Source: Taxillus chinensis
Taxonomy: Eukaryota; Streptophyta; Magnoliopsida; Santalales; Loranthaceae
Assembly (NCBI GenBank): GCA_023512835.1
Contig: CM042089.1
Coordinates: 29,392,440-29,456,439 of the forward strand
Length of the DNA: 64,000 bases
Direction: 5' to 3'
The notes under the pieces are model-generated. The model ran no database searches. It was not told the DNA's origin and saw only the letters and a program-made list of their open reading frames with translations. The translations under genes were made by a program, and so were the position numbers. Shown here piece by piece: positions 1 through 10,680 of the stretch (its first letter is position 1; the number at the start of each line of letters is the position of its first letter).

Positions 1-83
1 TCTAATCATCTTTTCCCAAAGGACCATGTTGGAATTGTGAATATTTTGGTGTGTATGGATGTGGGAAGGTCATAGCTTGTTCC

Positions 84-143
84 ATCAAAACTACGTCGTT
101 TTGATGCTTGGGATTCACTTAATCAAAACTACGTCGTTTTGAT
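84..143 (+). promoter_or_regulatory. Two ACGT-core palindromes upstream of the Y-family TATA box
   Basis: Two identical 22-bp dyads lie at 84-105 and 122-143, 38 bp apart. The arms are ATCAAAAC and GTTTTGAT and the centre is TACGTC. Both are also present in the reverse copy (33157-33177, imperfect; 33193-33214). ACGT cores are known plant bZIP targets. Duplication, symmetry, conservation and the position just before the TATA box suggest an enhancer; no factor is identified. Confidence 0.55.
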
Positions 144-154
144 GTTGTGTTGTC

Positions 155-162
155 TATATAAG
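155..162 (+). promoter_or_regulatory. TATA box of family Y LTR
   Basis: TATATAAG is followed by a GA-rich leader. The equivalent box in the reverse copy is TATATAAA on the minus strand at 33136-33143. A position 12 bp after the second ACGT palindrome fits a U3 core promoter. Confidence 0.55.
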
Positions 163-1544
163 GAGGAGAAGCCCCTCTGCTTTAGGTTTAGGGTTTGTTG
201 CTCCACCGGCCGTCGCAGAGAGAGAGAGAGAGAGGGAAGGAGAGCTCCTGGTTGCTGCCTGGGCGTCTTGCGTGGGTGATCGGTGTCTCGTGGGCGGACA
301 GCGTTCGGCGTGGGAATAGTATTGCGGTGTTGTTGCATTTTACTTGAGGTAGGGGTTCTGTTATTCCTAAATCCTCCTCTGTTCTAGGGTTCTAGGGTAG
401 TTTATGGATTATATCTGTTTATATATATTGTCATCACCCGTTTTTGACCGGGCTCGTGACGGCTTTTGTGAAAGGACTCCATGCTAGTTCATTCCATTGA
501 TCCTAGAGTCATCCCCGCACAAGGCTCGCACAAACCATTAAAGAAAAGAAAAACACAGAGTCGCCACCAAACAAATTAAAGGTGTGATTGGGCACCTAGA
601 AAAAGAAAGGTCTACGGTTCCAGAGAATTAGGTTCGGGAGTCGGTTACGTGTGGGGAAGGAAGAAAAATTCTTGCACCCCCACAACGCCCACAATTGGTA
701 CCTAGTCTTGATCTATGGGTGTTTGCTTGCTCTATTATTTATTCTAGAAAAGAGTTTTTGTATTTTTAATTTTAAGAAAAAGAAAGATTTTAGGATCTAG
801 GCCTTAAAACAACAAAGAAAAAGATTTTAATAAAGTAAATAAAAAGGGACATTCTAATTTTAGAAAAAGAATGTGGGATCTAGGCCCGTGTGACAAGATT
901 GCATTTTTATAAGAAAACAAAAGTAATTTTCCTTTTTTAGAAAAGAAAACAAAAGCAATTTGAATTCAAATAAGAAAATATCGCCACAATTGATATTGGT
1001 CCAAGTAGACTAGGATGTGAGCATCTAGGGCTCAACCCTCATGACCGCCCAGGCCTTGTTTAAATTTTTCTAGAAGAGATTTGAGTTTTGTTTTTTTACA
1101 TTTTATTATTTTTTATATTTTCGTTTTTTTACTTTAGAGAGATGAGGAAAAAAAGGAAAAAGAGCAGCTTTTTGGGTTTTATGTTTGAAAACAGTAGCAG
1201 AAAAAAAAATAAGATAAAATAAAATAAAAGTAGAGAACCTGGAGGAAAGAAAATGATGCAGGTGGGAGCCCCTTTTTCCTTCGAGTAATGCCTTCAAAGA
1301 GTTTCCGAAAGCACAAAGGTTAGAAAAAGAATTTTTCCAATGTCGGCTCCTCCCCGTGAAGACGAACGGTGATTCTGGGTGGTTTTTCCCTTAGAAAATG
1401 AGTATATCTCTCTTTATGATTCCCAGGATACTCTCTCTCTCCCTCTGGTTTTTATCTCTTGGAAATTTAGTCGAAAGCTCTCTCTCGGAATAACCTCCTC
1501 GATACTTGATAATTGATGCCCCCCCTTTGCCTCTTGGGGCGATC

Positions 1545-1552
1545 TATTTATA
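1545..1552 (-). promoter_or_regulatory. TATA box in Ogre-1 3' LTR
   Basis: The minus strand reads TATAAATA; the same site is at 16362-16369 and 53755-53762. It lies about 550 bp downstream (sense) of the U3 array and just before a G-rich run, consistent with the U3/R boundary. Confidence 0.55.
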
Positions 1553-2099
1553 GGAATCCCAGGGGAGACAGCCCGTGCCTCGGCATTTATTGGATGCCTT
1601 ACGGTCCCCATGAGTCAACTACATCGTTCCAATGAATTAATGACTTCGGAAATGGAATTCTCGGTTCCCAGCGATTTACAATAATTCACGGTTCCGTGCT
1701 TTGAAAAAGGAGTCCAAGTGCCTGAAAATAAATAAATCGTTTGAGATTATTTAATCCTCTGTTGTACCTGGACGCTTTGGTGGGTAAGGGCGGAATGCAT
1801 TTCCGGATGTATTAGAGCCGTTGGGAATTAATGGTCATGCAATCCCCAGGGTCAATCGTGATGTCCCGAGGAAAATGACATTTAATTACGAGGTCTTCCG
1901 TCCCTATGCTCAAAAATGGAGTTCCGAGACATTTGAATGTAATATTTGGAGACTCCTCAATTCCCACGCTTAAAAAGAGGGTTCCGAGACACTGCTGGCA
2001 TTTAATGCACTTAAAAAGAATTTTCGGAGTCCCGATGCTTTGGAGTCACTCCCCGGATCTGTAGAGGAGCTATTTTGGAGTTTTTCAAAATTATTGACC

Positions 2100-2830
2100 A
2101 GGTTTGACCTCCGGATCTAGGCTTATTCCGGATCGGTGGCCTTATTCCGCATCTATAGGTCCTCATTCCGTATTAACAAGTCCTTATTCCGCACTAATGA
2201 GCTTATTCCGCATCAATAGGTTTAGCTCGGATTTGACCAAGTTTGACCTCCCGGATCTGCGCTTATTCCGGATCGGTGGCCTTAGTCCACATCGGTAAGT
2301 CCTTATTCCGCATCGTTGACCAAGTTTGACCACCGGATCTGGGCTTAGTCCGGATCGGCAAGTCCTTACTCCGCATCGGTTGACCAAGTTTGACCTCGGA
2401 GTTTGACCTGGCCTTAGTCCGATCGGCAGCCTTATTCCAGGATCGGTGGCCTTAGTCCGGATCGTAAGTCCTTATTCCGCATCGGTTGACCAAGTTTGAC
2501 CACCGGATCTGGGCTTAGTCCGGATCTGTAAGTCCTTACTCCGCATCGATTGACCAAGTTTGACCACCGGATTTGGGCTTAGTCCGGATTTGTAAGTCCT
2601 TACTCCGCATCGATTGACCAAGTTTGACCACCTGGATCTGGGCTTAGTCCGGATCTGTAAGTCCTTACTCCGCATCAGTTGACCAAGTTTGACCACCGGA
2701 TTTGGGCTTAGCCCGGATTTGGGCTTAGTCCGGATTTGACCAAGTTTGACCGCCGGATTTGGGTTTAGTGGATTTGGGTTTAGTCCGGATTTGACCAAGT
2801 TTGACCACCGGATTTGGGTTTCCCCAAAAA
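2100..2830 (-). repeat. U3 tandem array, Ogre-1 3' LTR
   Basis: A degenerate array combines CTTA(C/T/G)TCCG(C/G)AT units with GACCAAGTTTGACC segments in a higher-order unit of about 65 bp. I count more than 20 core units by eye. In the sense (minus) direction the core reads CGGA(G/A/C)TAAG. Equivalent arrays are at 16914-17640 and 52360-53210, with different unit numbers, which accounts for much of the LTR length variation. Confidence 0.85.
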
Positions 2831-3225
2831 TTTCCGTGTGTGGGCTCGGTCGCCACATGGCGCCTCTACTTGGGCTTCCTTAGGCCTCTCTTGTTATCAC
2901 TTGCTGTGTAAGGAGAGTGCCTTTGTATATATCTTGGGCGAAGTAGAAGCAAAACCTGGCAATGTGGGACAAACATGCATATGAAGAACCAAAATTCGTG
3001 AAAAATTGGCAGATTTTTGGGGCAACTTCAAAAATTCATAACATTCTCCACAGAGCTCGGATTAGGGCCAAATTGGTCTTGTTTTGCTCTAAATTCTGTT
3101 ATCTATCTCTTGAAATTGGAATCACTCCAAACGGATCATCCATTTAAGATAAAAGTGGGAAATACCGCACAGAGGTACATGATAAAGTGAGCATTCTGCC
3201 CGTCTGATTCAAAAATTCATAGTTA

Positions 3226-3751
3226 ATTGCATAGAACTCGGATTACCTTCAAACCAATTGGAGATGATAGATAAAGATGTTATCTAACTAATGCAATTGA
3301 CTTTGTTCATATCCAATGAGTATTGAGAAAGTTATTGGCAAAATAGTGCGCTGCGCACTAGCTGTCTCCCCCAAATTTGCACAAGGTTTGGTTGCCAACT
3401 TTGAAAAATCATAACTAATTGAATACAACCCGGAATATTCTCAAACCAATTGGAAATGATAGATAAAGATGTTATCTAACTAATGCAATTGACTTTGTTC
3501 AGATCCAATGAGTATTGAGAAAGTTATTGGCAAAATAGTGCGCTGCGCACTAGCTGTCTCCCCCAAATTTGCACAAGGTTTGGTTGCCAACTTTGAAAAA
3601 TCATAACTAATTGAATACAACCCGGAATATTCTCAAACCAATTGGAAATGATAGATAAAGGTGTTATCTAATCAATTCAATTGACTTTGTTGGATTACGA
3701 CAAGTATCGGGGAAGTTATTAATAAAATAGCGGGCTGCCCACTGGTTGTCC
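3226..3751 (-). repeat. Three tandem ~185 bp units with palindromes in Ogre LTR
   Basis: Units begin near 3226, 3418 and 3608; the last is shorter and diverged. The first two each carry a perfect 8-bp inverted repeat with one central base (TAGTGCGC T GCGCACTA; first at 3344-3360). The arrangement repeats at about 18050-18570 and, inverted, 51440-51970. This is the sense 5' part of the LTR, far upstream of the TATA box. Confidence 0.75.
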
Positions 3752-3903
3752 AATTCAACTTGATGTTTTTATCATAATCATTTCATTTCTCCTCGGAATC
3801 AAGCGTGGTCAAGTGCGTTATTCTCCGAATGTCATCCTCTGTCACTTAGTGGTCCTTCGCCAAGTACGATTGCGATCTAACCTGGTCAAAATGGGGTGCA
3901 ACA

Positions 3904-3916
3904 GCTGCCCCTCTTT
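3904..3916 (-). other. Polypurine tract of Ogre-1
   Basis: Read on the minus strand this is AAAGAGGGGCAGC, directly next to the 3' LTR. Purine-rich DNA here primes plus-strand synthesis in LTR elements. Confidence 0.7.
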
Positions 3917-3999
3917 GTGCATTGTTTGTATACAAATGATGTACAAAGATAACCAAATACCCATTTTGAATGGTTAGATCTCCTTGGAGTTTGGCATTG

Positions 4000-4720
4000 C
4001 TATGAGATTGATGCGGCATTTTTTGGTTATGAGGGTGGCTTCTTGGGCCGAATAGCTTCTTGGGCTATGATATGACATCTTAGGTTGATTTGCTTCTTGG
4101 GCTATAAAGGTGGCTTCTTGGGCCGAATAGCTTCTTGGGCTATGATACGACATCTTGGGTCGAAAATGAGTAATATCTTGGGTCAGTTAGCTTCTTGGGC
4201 TACGAGGGTTGCTTCTTGGGCCGAATAATAGCGTCTCGGGCTATAAAGGTGGCTTCTTGGGCCAAATAGCTTCTTGGGCTATGAGAGTGGCTTCTTGGGC
4301 CATATAGCTTCTTGGGCTATGATACGACATCTTGGGTCGATTTTGAGTGACATCTTGGGTCGATTAGCTTCTTGGGCTATGAGGGTGGCTTCTTGGGCCG
4401 AATAATAGCGTTTCGGGCTATAAAGGTGGCTTCTTGGGCCAAATAGCTTCTTGGGCTATGAGAGTGGCTTCTTGGGCCATATAGCTTCTTGGGCTATGAT
4501 ACGACATCTTGGGTCGATTTTGAGTGACATCTTGGGTCGATTAGCTTCTTGGGCTATGAGGGTGGCTTCTTGGGCCGAATAATAGCGTCTTGGGCTATAA
4601 AGGTGGCTTCTTGGGCCAAATAGCTTCTTGGGCTATGAGAGTGGCTTCTTGGGCCGAATAGCTTCTTGGGCTATGACACGACATCTTGGGTCGAATGATA
4701 GTGAGGTAGCATCTTGGGCT
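4000..4720 (-). repeat. Tandem array in Ogre-1 3' UTR
   Basis: About 700 bp are made of GCTTCTTGGGC(T/C) units, alternating 'GCTATGA' and 'GCCGAATA' tails, with interspersed CATCTTGGGTCGA variants. A higher-order period of about 180 bp is visible (for example the segments from 4220, 4400 and 4580). It lies between the integrase stop and the PPT. No ORF of note. Ogre 3' regions are known to hold tandem repeats that can seed satellite DNA. Confidence 0.85.
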
Positions 4721-5863
4721 ATGGATAGGTGACTCTATCATGGCTCCCTCTACGAGTTCACTCTAAGAGATCGCTCTACGAGATTACCACTCAAGAGTTA
4801 TGCTTGGGCTTACGATCTAGGTTCGCCGAGTTTAGTTCCTTGATTTTGAAAGGGAATTCTGTTTGTTGAGGGTGAGTCCTCATTTGTCTTTGAAGCTTAA
4901 TCGTTGGTAGATCATGAGATGAATCCTCATGCCATTCGATATACGGATAATCCTGTGAGTAAGAAGAACAAACATGCTAGGATGTATGCTAATGATGCAT
5001 GAAGATGCGTGAATGTATGTGACTTTATGATTAAGTTTGTGAATCCTTCTCCTGTCGGGAAAGAGGCCGGGGGATGACTTGTGCTTTTTGTTCTCTCTTT
5101 GCTCCAAGAGACCGGGGCGCCATCTTTTCGCATGTTGATATCCCCATGCATGGAATGTTCAAGAAAACTCGCTTGGGGACTTTTGAAAAAGAATTTTGAG
5201 AAAAGTACATCATCATACACAACATGACTCATGCATTATCATAAGGGTTTAACAAGTCTTCCTTTTATAAAACAGAATGATAATTTTTTAAGATATTGGT
5301 TTACAAAGTTGATCAAAGTGTACTCAAAACATGACCAATCCTTCTATTCATAGGCCAGCCTTTGATGTGGAGTAACCGATCAATCCCTCCGAGGTGCTTG
5401 AGATTCTATCAGTCGCTTTAGGTGATTTTGGATCCTGGTCCTTTTGTTTGGCTTTGTATTTTACCCTTAGTGCCCTTTCGGGTTTTCACTAAGTCCGCCT
5501 TTAATCCTTCTCTCTTTTCACGAGCTTTGTATTTTACCCTTAGCGCCCTTTCGGGTTTTCACCAAGTCCGCTCTTAGTTGCGACTTCCTTGTCTTTGTAC
5601 CAAAATGAATTTTTTGTTGTCATTTATATGAAGGAGATGATGAGCGTGAGATTTGGACTCAATAGTGAATGACTGTTTGGAGTTCTTTTGAAAGATGAGA
5701 AGGCTCTTTTTTTTTTTTTTTGGCCCTTTGGTGCCCCTTTTTGGTCTCTTTCTCGGGGAAAAGCTCCCTTACTGGAAAATAAGGATATATGAAAGGTTTA
5801 AGAACATGGAGAATTCTTTCAATAAATGACAATTTTAAATCCACTTTGGTACAAGAACGGAAA
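4721..5863 (-). other. Ogre-1 3' untranslated region
   Basis: This is non-coding sequence between the pol stop codon and the tandem array. A segment of about 74 bp is duplicated (roughly 5452-5490 and 5526-5566) around GTATTTTACCCTTAG and CCCTTTCGGGTTTTCAC. A poly-T stretch is at 5707-5720. Short minus-strand ORFs have no recognisable domain. Confidence 0.6.
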
Positions 5864-7130
5864 CTAAACATAAAATTTCTTTACAAGATCACTGTTTACG
5901 AGGTTCGGGAGTTCGTCTCCATCCATTTTGGTGAGGACGAGTGCACCACCCGAGAATGCTCTTTTTACAACATACGGCCCCTCATAATTTGGAGTCCATT
6001 TGCCTCTGTGATCATGTTGTATTGGTAGTATCTTTTTCAGGACCAGGTCTCCTTCTTGAAATGCTCTTGGTCGCACCTTTTTGTTGAAGCTAGCCATCAT
6101 TCTCTTTTGATAAAGCCGACCTCGGCAACCGTCGTGAATCGTTTCCCGTCAATTAGGTTCAACTGCTCGAAACGGTTCTTAACCCATTCGGCTTCATCTA
6201 GCTTGGTATCCATGAGCACCCTCGAGATGGGATTTCTACTTCCACCGTAAAAACAGCCTCCATGCCATAAACTAAGGAAAATGGCGTTGCCCCGGTTGAA
6301 GTCCGGATTGTGGTTCTATAGGCATGTAGTGCATATGGGAGTTTCTCGCTCCAATCTTTGTACGTCTCGGTCATTTTTCGGATAATGTTCTTGATATTCT
6401 TGTTTGCCGCTTCTACCGCTCCGTTCATTTGAGGACGGTAAGGTGTAGAGTTGCGATGTCGGATTTTGAACTGTTCACACAAATTGTCCATCATCCGGCT
6501 ATTCGATTGGCAACATTATCTGTTATAATGTGCTCGGGAGCCCATAGCGGCATACGATGTTGTTGCGGACAAACTTAGTGATTCTTGATCGAGTGACTTG
6601 GACGTAGGAGGCTGCCTCGACCCACTTAGTGAAATAGTCGATGGCTACAAGAATGAATCTATGTCCATTGGAGGCTTTTGGAAATATGGGCCCAATGACG
6701 TCCATGCCCCACAATGCAAATGGCCACAGAGATGTAAGCACGTGTAACTTGGATGGGGGTGCTTGAATGCGATCCCCATAAACCTGGCATTTAAGACATT
6801 TACGCACATGCTCGATGCAGTCCTTTTCCATAGTAACCCAATAGTAGCCCATCCTCATGATCTGCCTAGTTAGTGTATGCCCATTTGCATGAGATCCGCG
6901 ATGCCGTTGTGAACCTCATTGGTGACCCGAGCTGCCTCATCTTTGTCTAAGCACCGCAGTAAAACTTGGTTATGGTTGCGTCCGTATAAGATTGAACCGT
7001 CGAGGAAGTAATTGATGCTTGCTCGTCGGATGTTTCTTTTTCTCGCTTCGAGGCCCCTACCTGGATATGAGTCTTTGGGACAGTGCTTGTTTGATATCTT
7101 GATACCAAGGCTTGTTGTCGGTGTCAACAT
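5864..7130 (-). pseudogene. pol: Ogre-1 integrase (frameshifted)
   Basis: Integrase inserts the cDNA into the chromosome. The HHCC zinc region (KCLKCQVYGD at its end) is followed by the catalytic core: Asp in LWGMDVIGP, Asp in the ITDN region and Glu in NGAVEAANKN. The C-terminal part includes GPYVVKRAF and ends NSDLVKKFYV followed by a stop at 5864. The frame breaks just after the second Asp, where this copy reads CAATCGAAT and Ogre-2 reads CAATCCGAAT. Other breaks flank 6494 and 6858. It is last in the minus-strand pol order, with no chromodomain seen, as expected for Tat elements. Family call is firm; activity of this copy is doubtful. Confidence 0.9.
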
Positions 7131-7628
7131 TGGTTACCATGTTGTAAATGGGTTCCTTGTTCACATTGATGTCAAAGCATGGTATTTCAAGCACGTGTCC
7201 AATCGAAGGAGGGAGGCTAGAGTTGCTAAAGCATCGGGAATTCGATTATGCTCTCTTGACATGTGTTCAAATGTGATTTCATCAAATAGGTTAGCCATTT
7301 CACAAATCATTTGTCGGTAAGGAATCAACTTGTGATTTCGAGTTTCCCATTCCTTTCTAACTTGATAAATGACTAGTGCTTTGAATCACCGAATACTTGT
7401 AACTTTCTCGATTCCTTTACTCAATGCCTCTTGGAGGCCCATTACACAAGCTTCATATTCTGCTATATTGTTTGTGCAAGGGAATGTCAACTTGGCGGCC
7501 ATCGGAAAATGTACTCCGGATGGGGAAATTAGGACTGCCCCGATGCCATGACTGATAAGCTTGATGCTCCATCAAACCACAGAGTCCATGTGTCCGACTC
7601 TTCATTTTCTTGGATGGTGTTGATGAAT
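7131..7628 (-). pseudogene. pol: Ogre-1 second (archaeal-type) RNase H
   Basis: This is a second RNase H domain between the canonical RNase H and integrase. In Ogre-2 the same region is open and shows Asp in LWFDGAS, Glu in AEYEAC, Asp in VFGDSRL and Asp in RIPDALA, the usual D-E-D-D set. Here a missing G near 7553 (ATCAGTCATGG against ATCAGGTCATGG in Ogre-2) breaks the frame. Tat-lineage plant elements are known to have gained such a domain; it probably helps degrade RNA during reverse transcription. Confidence 0.8.
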
Positions 7629-8177
7629 TCATCCTGGGAAATCAGAGATTGCCGGCTCATAATCTTCCAAGGCTCGATCCGCTAGATAATCAGCTATGGC
7701 ACTTCCTTTGATGGCCTTTTGAGGCACATAGACAATGTCATATTCTGCTAAGAGTAGCTGCCACTTAGCAATTCTTCCCGTCATGGATGGCTTTTCCAAT
7801 AGGTATTTGAGCGGGTCATGTCTAGAGATGAGCCATGTGGTATGGTAGAGTGTATCTTGTCTTAACCTTCGTGTTGTCCAACCGAGGGCACAACAAGTCT
7901 TTTCCAGAGGAGTGTACTTTTCCTCACAAGGTGTAAACTTCTTGCTCGGATAGTAAATGATTTGCTCTTTCTTCCCTGAGGCATCATGTTGTCCCAAGAC
8001 ACAACCCATCGAGGTTTCTCGGACGGTTAAGTACAAAATTAGAGGTTGACCAGACATCGGGGGAACCAAAATTGGAGGGTTCATCAAATACCGCTTAATT
8101 GTATCAAAGGCCTCCTGACATTCTTTGTTCCACACTTCGGGGCTATTCTTGCGCAAAGACCTTGAAGACGGGTTCAC
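7629..8177 (-). CDS. pol: Ogre-1 canonical RNase H domain
   Basis: This removes the RNA strand of the RNA-DNA hybrid. Recognisable features are a segment with ILYLTVRETSMGCVLGQHD, then IIYYPSKKFTPCEEKYTPLE and the C-terminal GSAIADYLADRAL that leads to the linker. The order directly after RT is standard for Ty3/gypsy. The frame shifts relative to RT around 8143-8177, so RT and RNase H are out of frame in this copy although the domain itself is open. It matches Ogre-2 62040-62480 closely. Confidence 0.85.
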   Translation of the reverse strand: MNPSSRSLRKNSPEVWNKECQEAFDTIKRYLMNPPILVPPMSGQPLILYLTVRETSMGCVLGQHDASGKKEQIIYYPSKKFTPCEEKYTPLEKTCCALGWTTRRLRQDTLYHTTWLISRHDPLKYLLEKPSMTGRIAKWQLLLAEYDIVYVPQKAIKGSAIADYLADRALEDYEPAISDFPG

Positions 8178-9323
8178 AAGTCATAGTGAGTTGTGAAATG
8201 AACCGAGCGATGTAGTTGAGTCTTCCGAGGAATCCTCTAACTTCCTTGATAGTTTTTGGCACAGGCATATCTTGGATGGCCCGGACTTTATCAGGATCAA
8301 TTTCAATTCCCCGTTGATCGACGATGAATCCCAATAGCTTGCCTGATGTAGCCCCAAAGGTACATTTGGCCGGATTTAACTTCAATTGATATCTTCGTAG
8401 TCCGTCGAAGAGCTTACGCAACACTTCGACATGGTCCTTGTCTCCTTTTGATTTGGCGATCATATCATCAACATAGACCTCTACTTCTTTGTGCATCATG
8501 TCATGGAACAGTGTTACCATGGCTCTTTGATAAGTTGCCCCAGCATTTTTGAGTCCGAAAGGCATGACATTGTAGCAAAAGGTGCCCCATATAGTGATGA
8601 ATGTAGTCTTTTCCTTGTGTTCAGGATCCATCCGAATTTGGTTATAGCCAGAGAATCCATCCATGAAGGAAAACATAGTATGTCTTGCCGTGTTGTCTAC
8701 CAAAGTGTCAATGTGAGGCAGTGGGAAGTTATCTTTTGGACTAGCCCTATTGAGGTCGCGATAGTCTACACACATACGGACCTTCCCCCCTTTCTTTGGA
8801 CCTGGTACGATATTGGCCACCCATTCTGGATAGTGGGCCACACTAAGGAACCCCGCATCCCATTGCTTTTTGACTTCTTCCTTGATCTTTAGTATCATCT
8901 CCGGTCTCATCCTCCTTAGCTTTTCCTGGACAGGCTTACACTCAGGTCTCAAGGGCAACCGGTGTTGCACTATATCTATATCCAATCCCGGCATATCTTT
9001 GTAGGACCAGGCGAACACATCAATATAGGACTTGAGAAGATCAAGTAGCTGATGTTTGATATTGTTGGGGATTAAAGACCCCAATCTCAATTCTTTTGGC
9101 TCGGTGGCCGTTCCGAAGTTCACGATCGTGGACCGGGTCTTCACTAGGGATAGTGTGCTGGTCTTCTTTTTCTAGCAGGAGCTGGATGTCTTCTGGTAGC
9201 TCGGGATCTTCTACTGTTCCGCTTCCTCTATCTCTCATAATCGACTGTTCCCAGTTTGGATTATGGTCAAGTCTTAAGCAACTCGTTTCCTCTTTTCTTA
9301 CCATATCTTTGAATTTATCATAC
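8143..9323 (-). CDS. pol: Ogre-1 reverse transcriptase (second exon of gag-pol)
   Basis: RNA-dependent DNA polymerase. The region from 9144 to 8143 is a continuous frame with the RT blocks in order: IVPGPKKGGKVRMCVDYRD, a catalytic Asp in FSFMDGFSGYNQ, MPFGLKNAGATYQ, the YVDDM box with two catalytic Asps, then LLGFIVDQRGIEIDP and VRGFLGRLNYIARF. The exon starts just after the intron at 9324; a frameshift lies near 9100-9144 between the intron-proximal segment (YDKFKDMVRKEET) and the RT body. It is the best preserved RT in the window, while the Ogre-2 RT carries several one-base breaks. Confidence 0.93.
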
Positions 9324-9512
9324 CTGTTTGAAAAAGTCCGACTTACTTAACCATATATGATAATGCACATGCTATGAAATGCAAGAGGATGTTTTTGAAA
9401 AAGTTTCATTTTATTCAAACTTTCAAAAATAAGTTTACAAGCAAACTCAAAATTAAAAAACAACAAAGAGAAAACATTGAAAATGTCCCAAGAGGTTCCT
9501 TGAACCGTTTAC
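9324..9512 (-). other. Intron between protease and RT, Ogre-1
   Basis: On the minus strand it begins GTAAAC directly after an AT and ends TTTTTCAAACAG. It is 189 bp, AT-rich and stop-laden. Removing it joins AT to G, making a Met codon, and the frame continues YDKFKDMVRKEE. Ogre-2 has the same intron (60623-60809) with the same phase. An intron at this place is a documented trait of legume Ogre elements. Splicing itself is inferred. Confidence 0.8.
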
Positions 9513-10680
9513 ATGATAGGGAGGTCCAAGCTTTTCCAGTTGTCCAGTTGTTGTCTCGGGTCTCCTTGGCAAACCCGAACCAGTTTCACCTCTTCATTGT
9601 CATCCCCTATAGCGCCACCGTCTCTTCCCTCTTGGTTTATGAATCCCGCGCTCCTGAATGTAGCTCCGAGCGGTGGAAAAATCATCTTCTGTTCTTGGAA
9701 AGCTCTTTTCTCCAGCTTAGCCACCGGCTATCCCTTCTTCTTGAGGTCTCTAATTGCCTGTCGCCTTAGGTGGGCTTGTAGCCTAGCCCAAATCTTCCAA
9801 TTGTGCTTCGAATGGTAATAGGTTCTTTGATCCCTTGTCCTTGCAAGCCCAATCCTTTTCCTACTTTGTGGCCCAGCTTCAACATGATCGACGCTACCAT
9901 CTTCGATGCCTTTGGTAATTGTGTCCCATCGTCCCGATCGGTTGTAGGGTTTGGAAGGTAGGTTGCATTGACGACCTCGAATGAGCGGAAGGAACATTCT
10001 GGGATATCTTCACTGCTTTCGATGTAGGGGACAGAGAGAGGTTTGGTGACAAGGATTTCTGTTTCTCCGGACACGCATATGAGTTTTCCGTCTACAATGA
10101 ATTTAACCTTTTGATGAAGGGTTGAGGGGATTGCCCTTGTTGCATGAATCCATGGCCTTCCCAGAAGCAACTATAGTAAGGAGCGATATCCATGACTTGG
10201 AACTCCACGGTGAAAGTGCTTGGACCGATTTGTAGTGGTATATCTAGGGTTCCCACTACTTCTCGCTTTTCCCCATCGAAAGCCCCGACAATCATGTTGG
10301 TGGGGCGGATGTAAGACGGATCCATTGGTAGTTGCCTTAGAATGGGAGCTGGCATAATGTTCAGAGAGGATCCATTATCAATCAAGACACGTGAGATAAT
10401 ATGATCCTTGCATTTAACGAAATATGCAAAGCCTTGATGTGCCCAACACCTTCTTGAGGGAGCTCTTCTTGCTGAAGCTGAGAAAGTTACTCGCCACGAT
10501 ATTATTTGCAATCCCATCTAAGTTCTCCACAGAAATGGATGGAGGAACGTAAGCTTTGCTCAAGACCTTCATAAGGGTTTCCCGGTGTGGAGTAGAATCC
10601 ATAAGCAAAGATAACAATGAGATGCGAGCCGGTCGCCGACTCAATTGATCAATGATGTTGTATTCACTCGTTTAATCAGC
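9513..10680 (-). pseudogene. pro: Ogre-1 aspartic protease with G-patch segment
   Basis: The retroviral-type aspartic protease processes the polyprotein. The active-site motif is VLIDNGSSLNIMP; note Asn where the usual motif has Thr or Ser (DTG/DSG). It is followed by LDIPLQIGPSTFTVEFQVMD. About 100 residues on is a G-patch-like segment, LGHKVGKGLGLQGQGIKEPI. The frame is broken near 10150, where this copy reads TGCTTCTGGGAAGG against TGCTTATCGGGAAGG in Ogre-2. The exon ends in LDNWKSLDLPI at the intron. Confidence 0.85.

Larger units (their letters stand above)
1..428 (+). mobile_element. Family Y LTR, left arm (interrupted by Ogre-1)
   Basis: This is the promoter-bearing part of an LTR whose remainder resumes at 18720, directly after the Ogre-1 insertion. 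A second copy of the family lies in reverse at 31809-33459, and comparison places the true start about 170 bp left of the window. It contains two ACGT-centred palindromes, a TATA box, a telo-box-like leader motif (TTTAGGTTTAGGGTTT) and a GA microsatellite (217-234). The sense direction is inferred from the TATA box here and the AATAAA at 19567. The CGTGACA 3' end resembles chromovirus LTRs, but no coding region is linked to it, so the family assignment is open. Confidence 0.7.
429..3903 (-). repeat. Ogre-1 3' LTR
   Basis: On the plus strand it begins TGTCATCACCCG and ends GGTGCAACA, so the sense LTR is TGTTGCACC...GGGTGATGACA. It matches 15247-18719 along its length and, inverted, 51278-54881. 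It holds the CTTA(C/T/G)TCCG array, three units of about 185 bp, and the TATA box at 1545-1552 (minus strand). No gene is present; the short ORFs within it are spurious. Confidence 0.95.

Noticed and set aside
2472..2858. 128-codon repetitive ORF (KSGLSPNPVVKLGQ type)
   Set aside because: Translation of the U3 tandem array; similar frames appear in all LTR copies in varying lengths.
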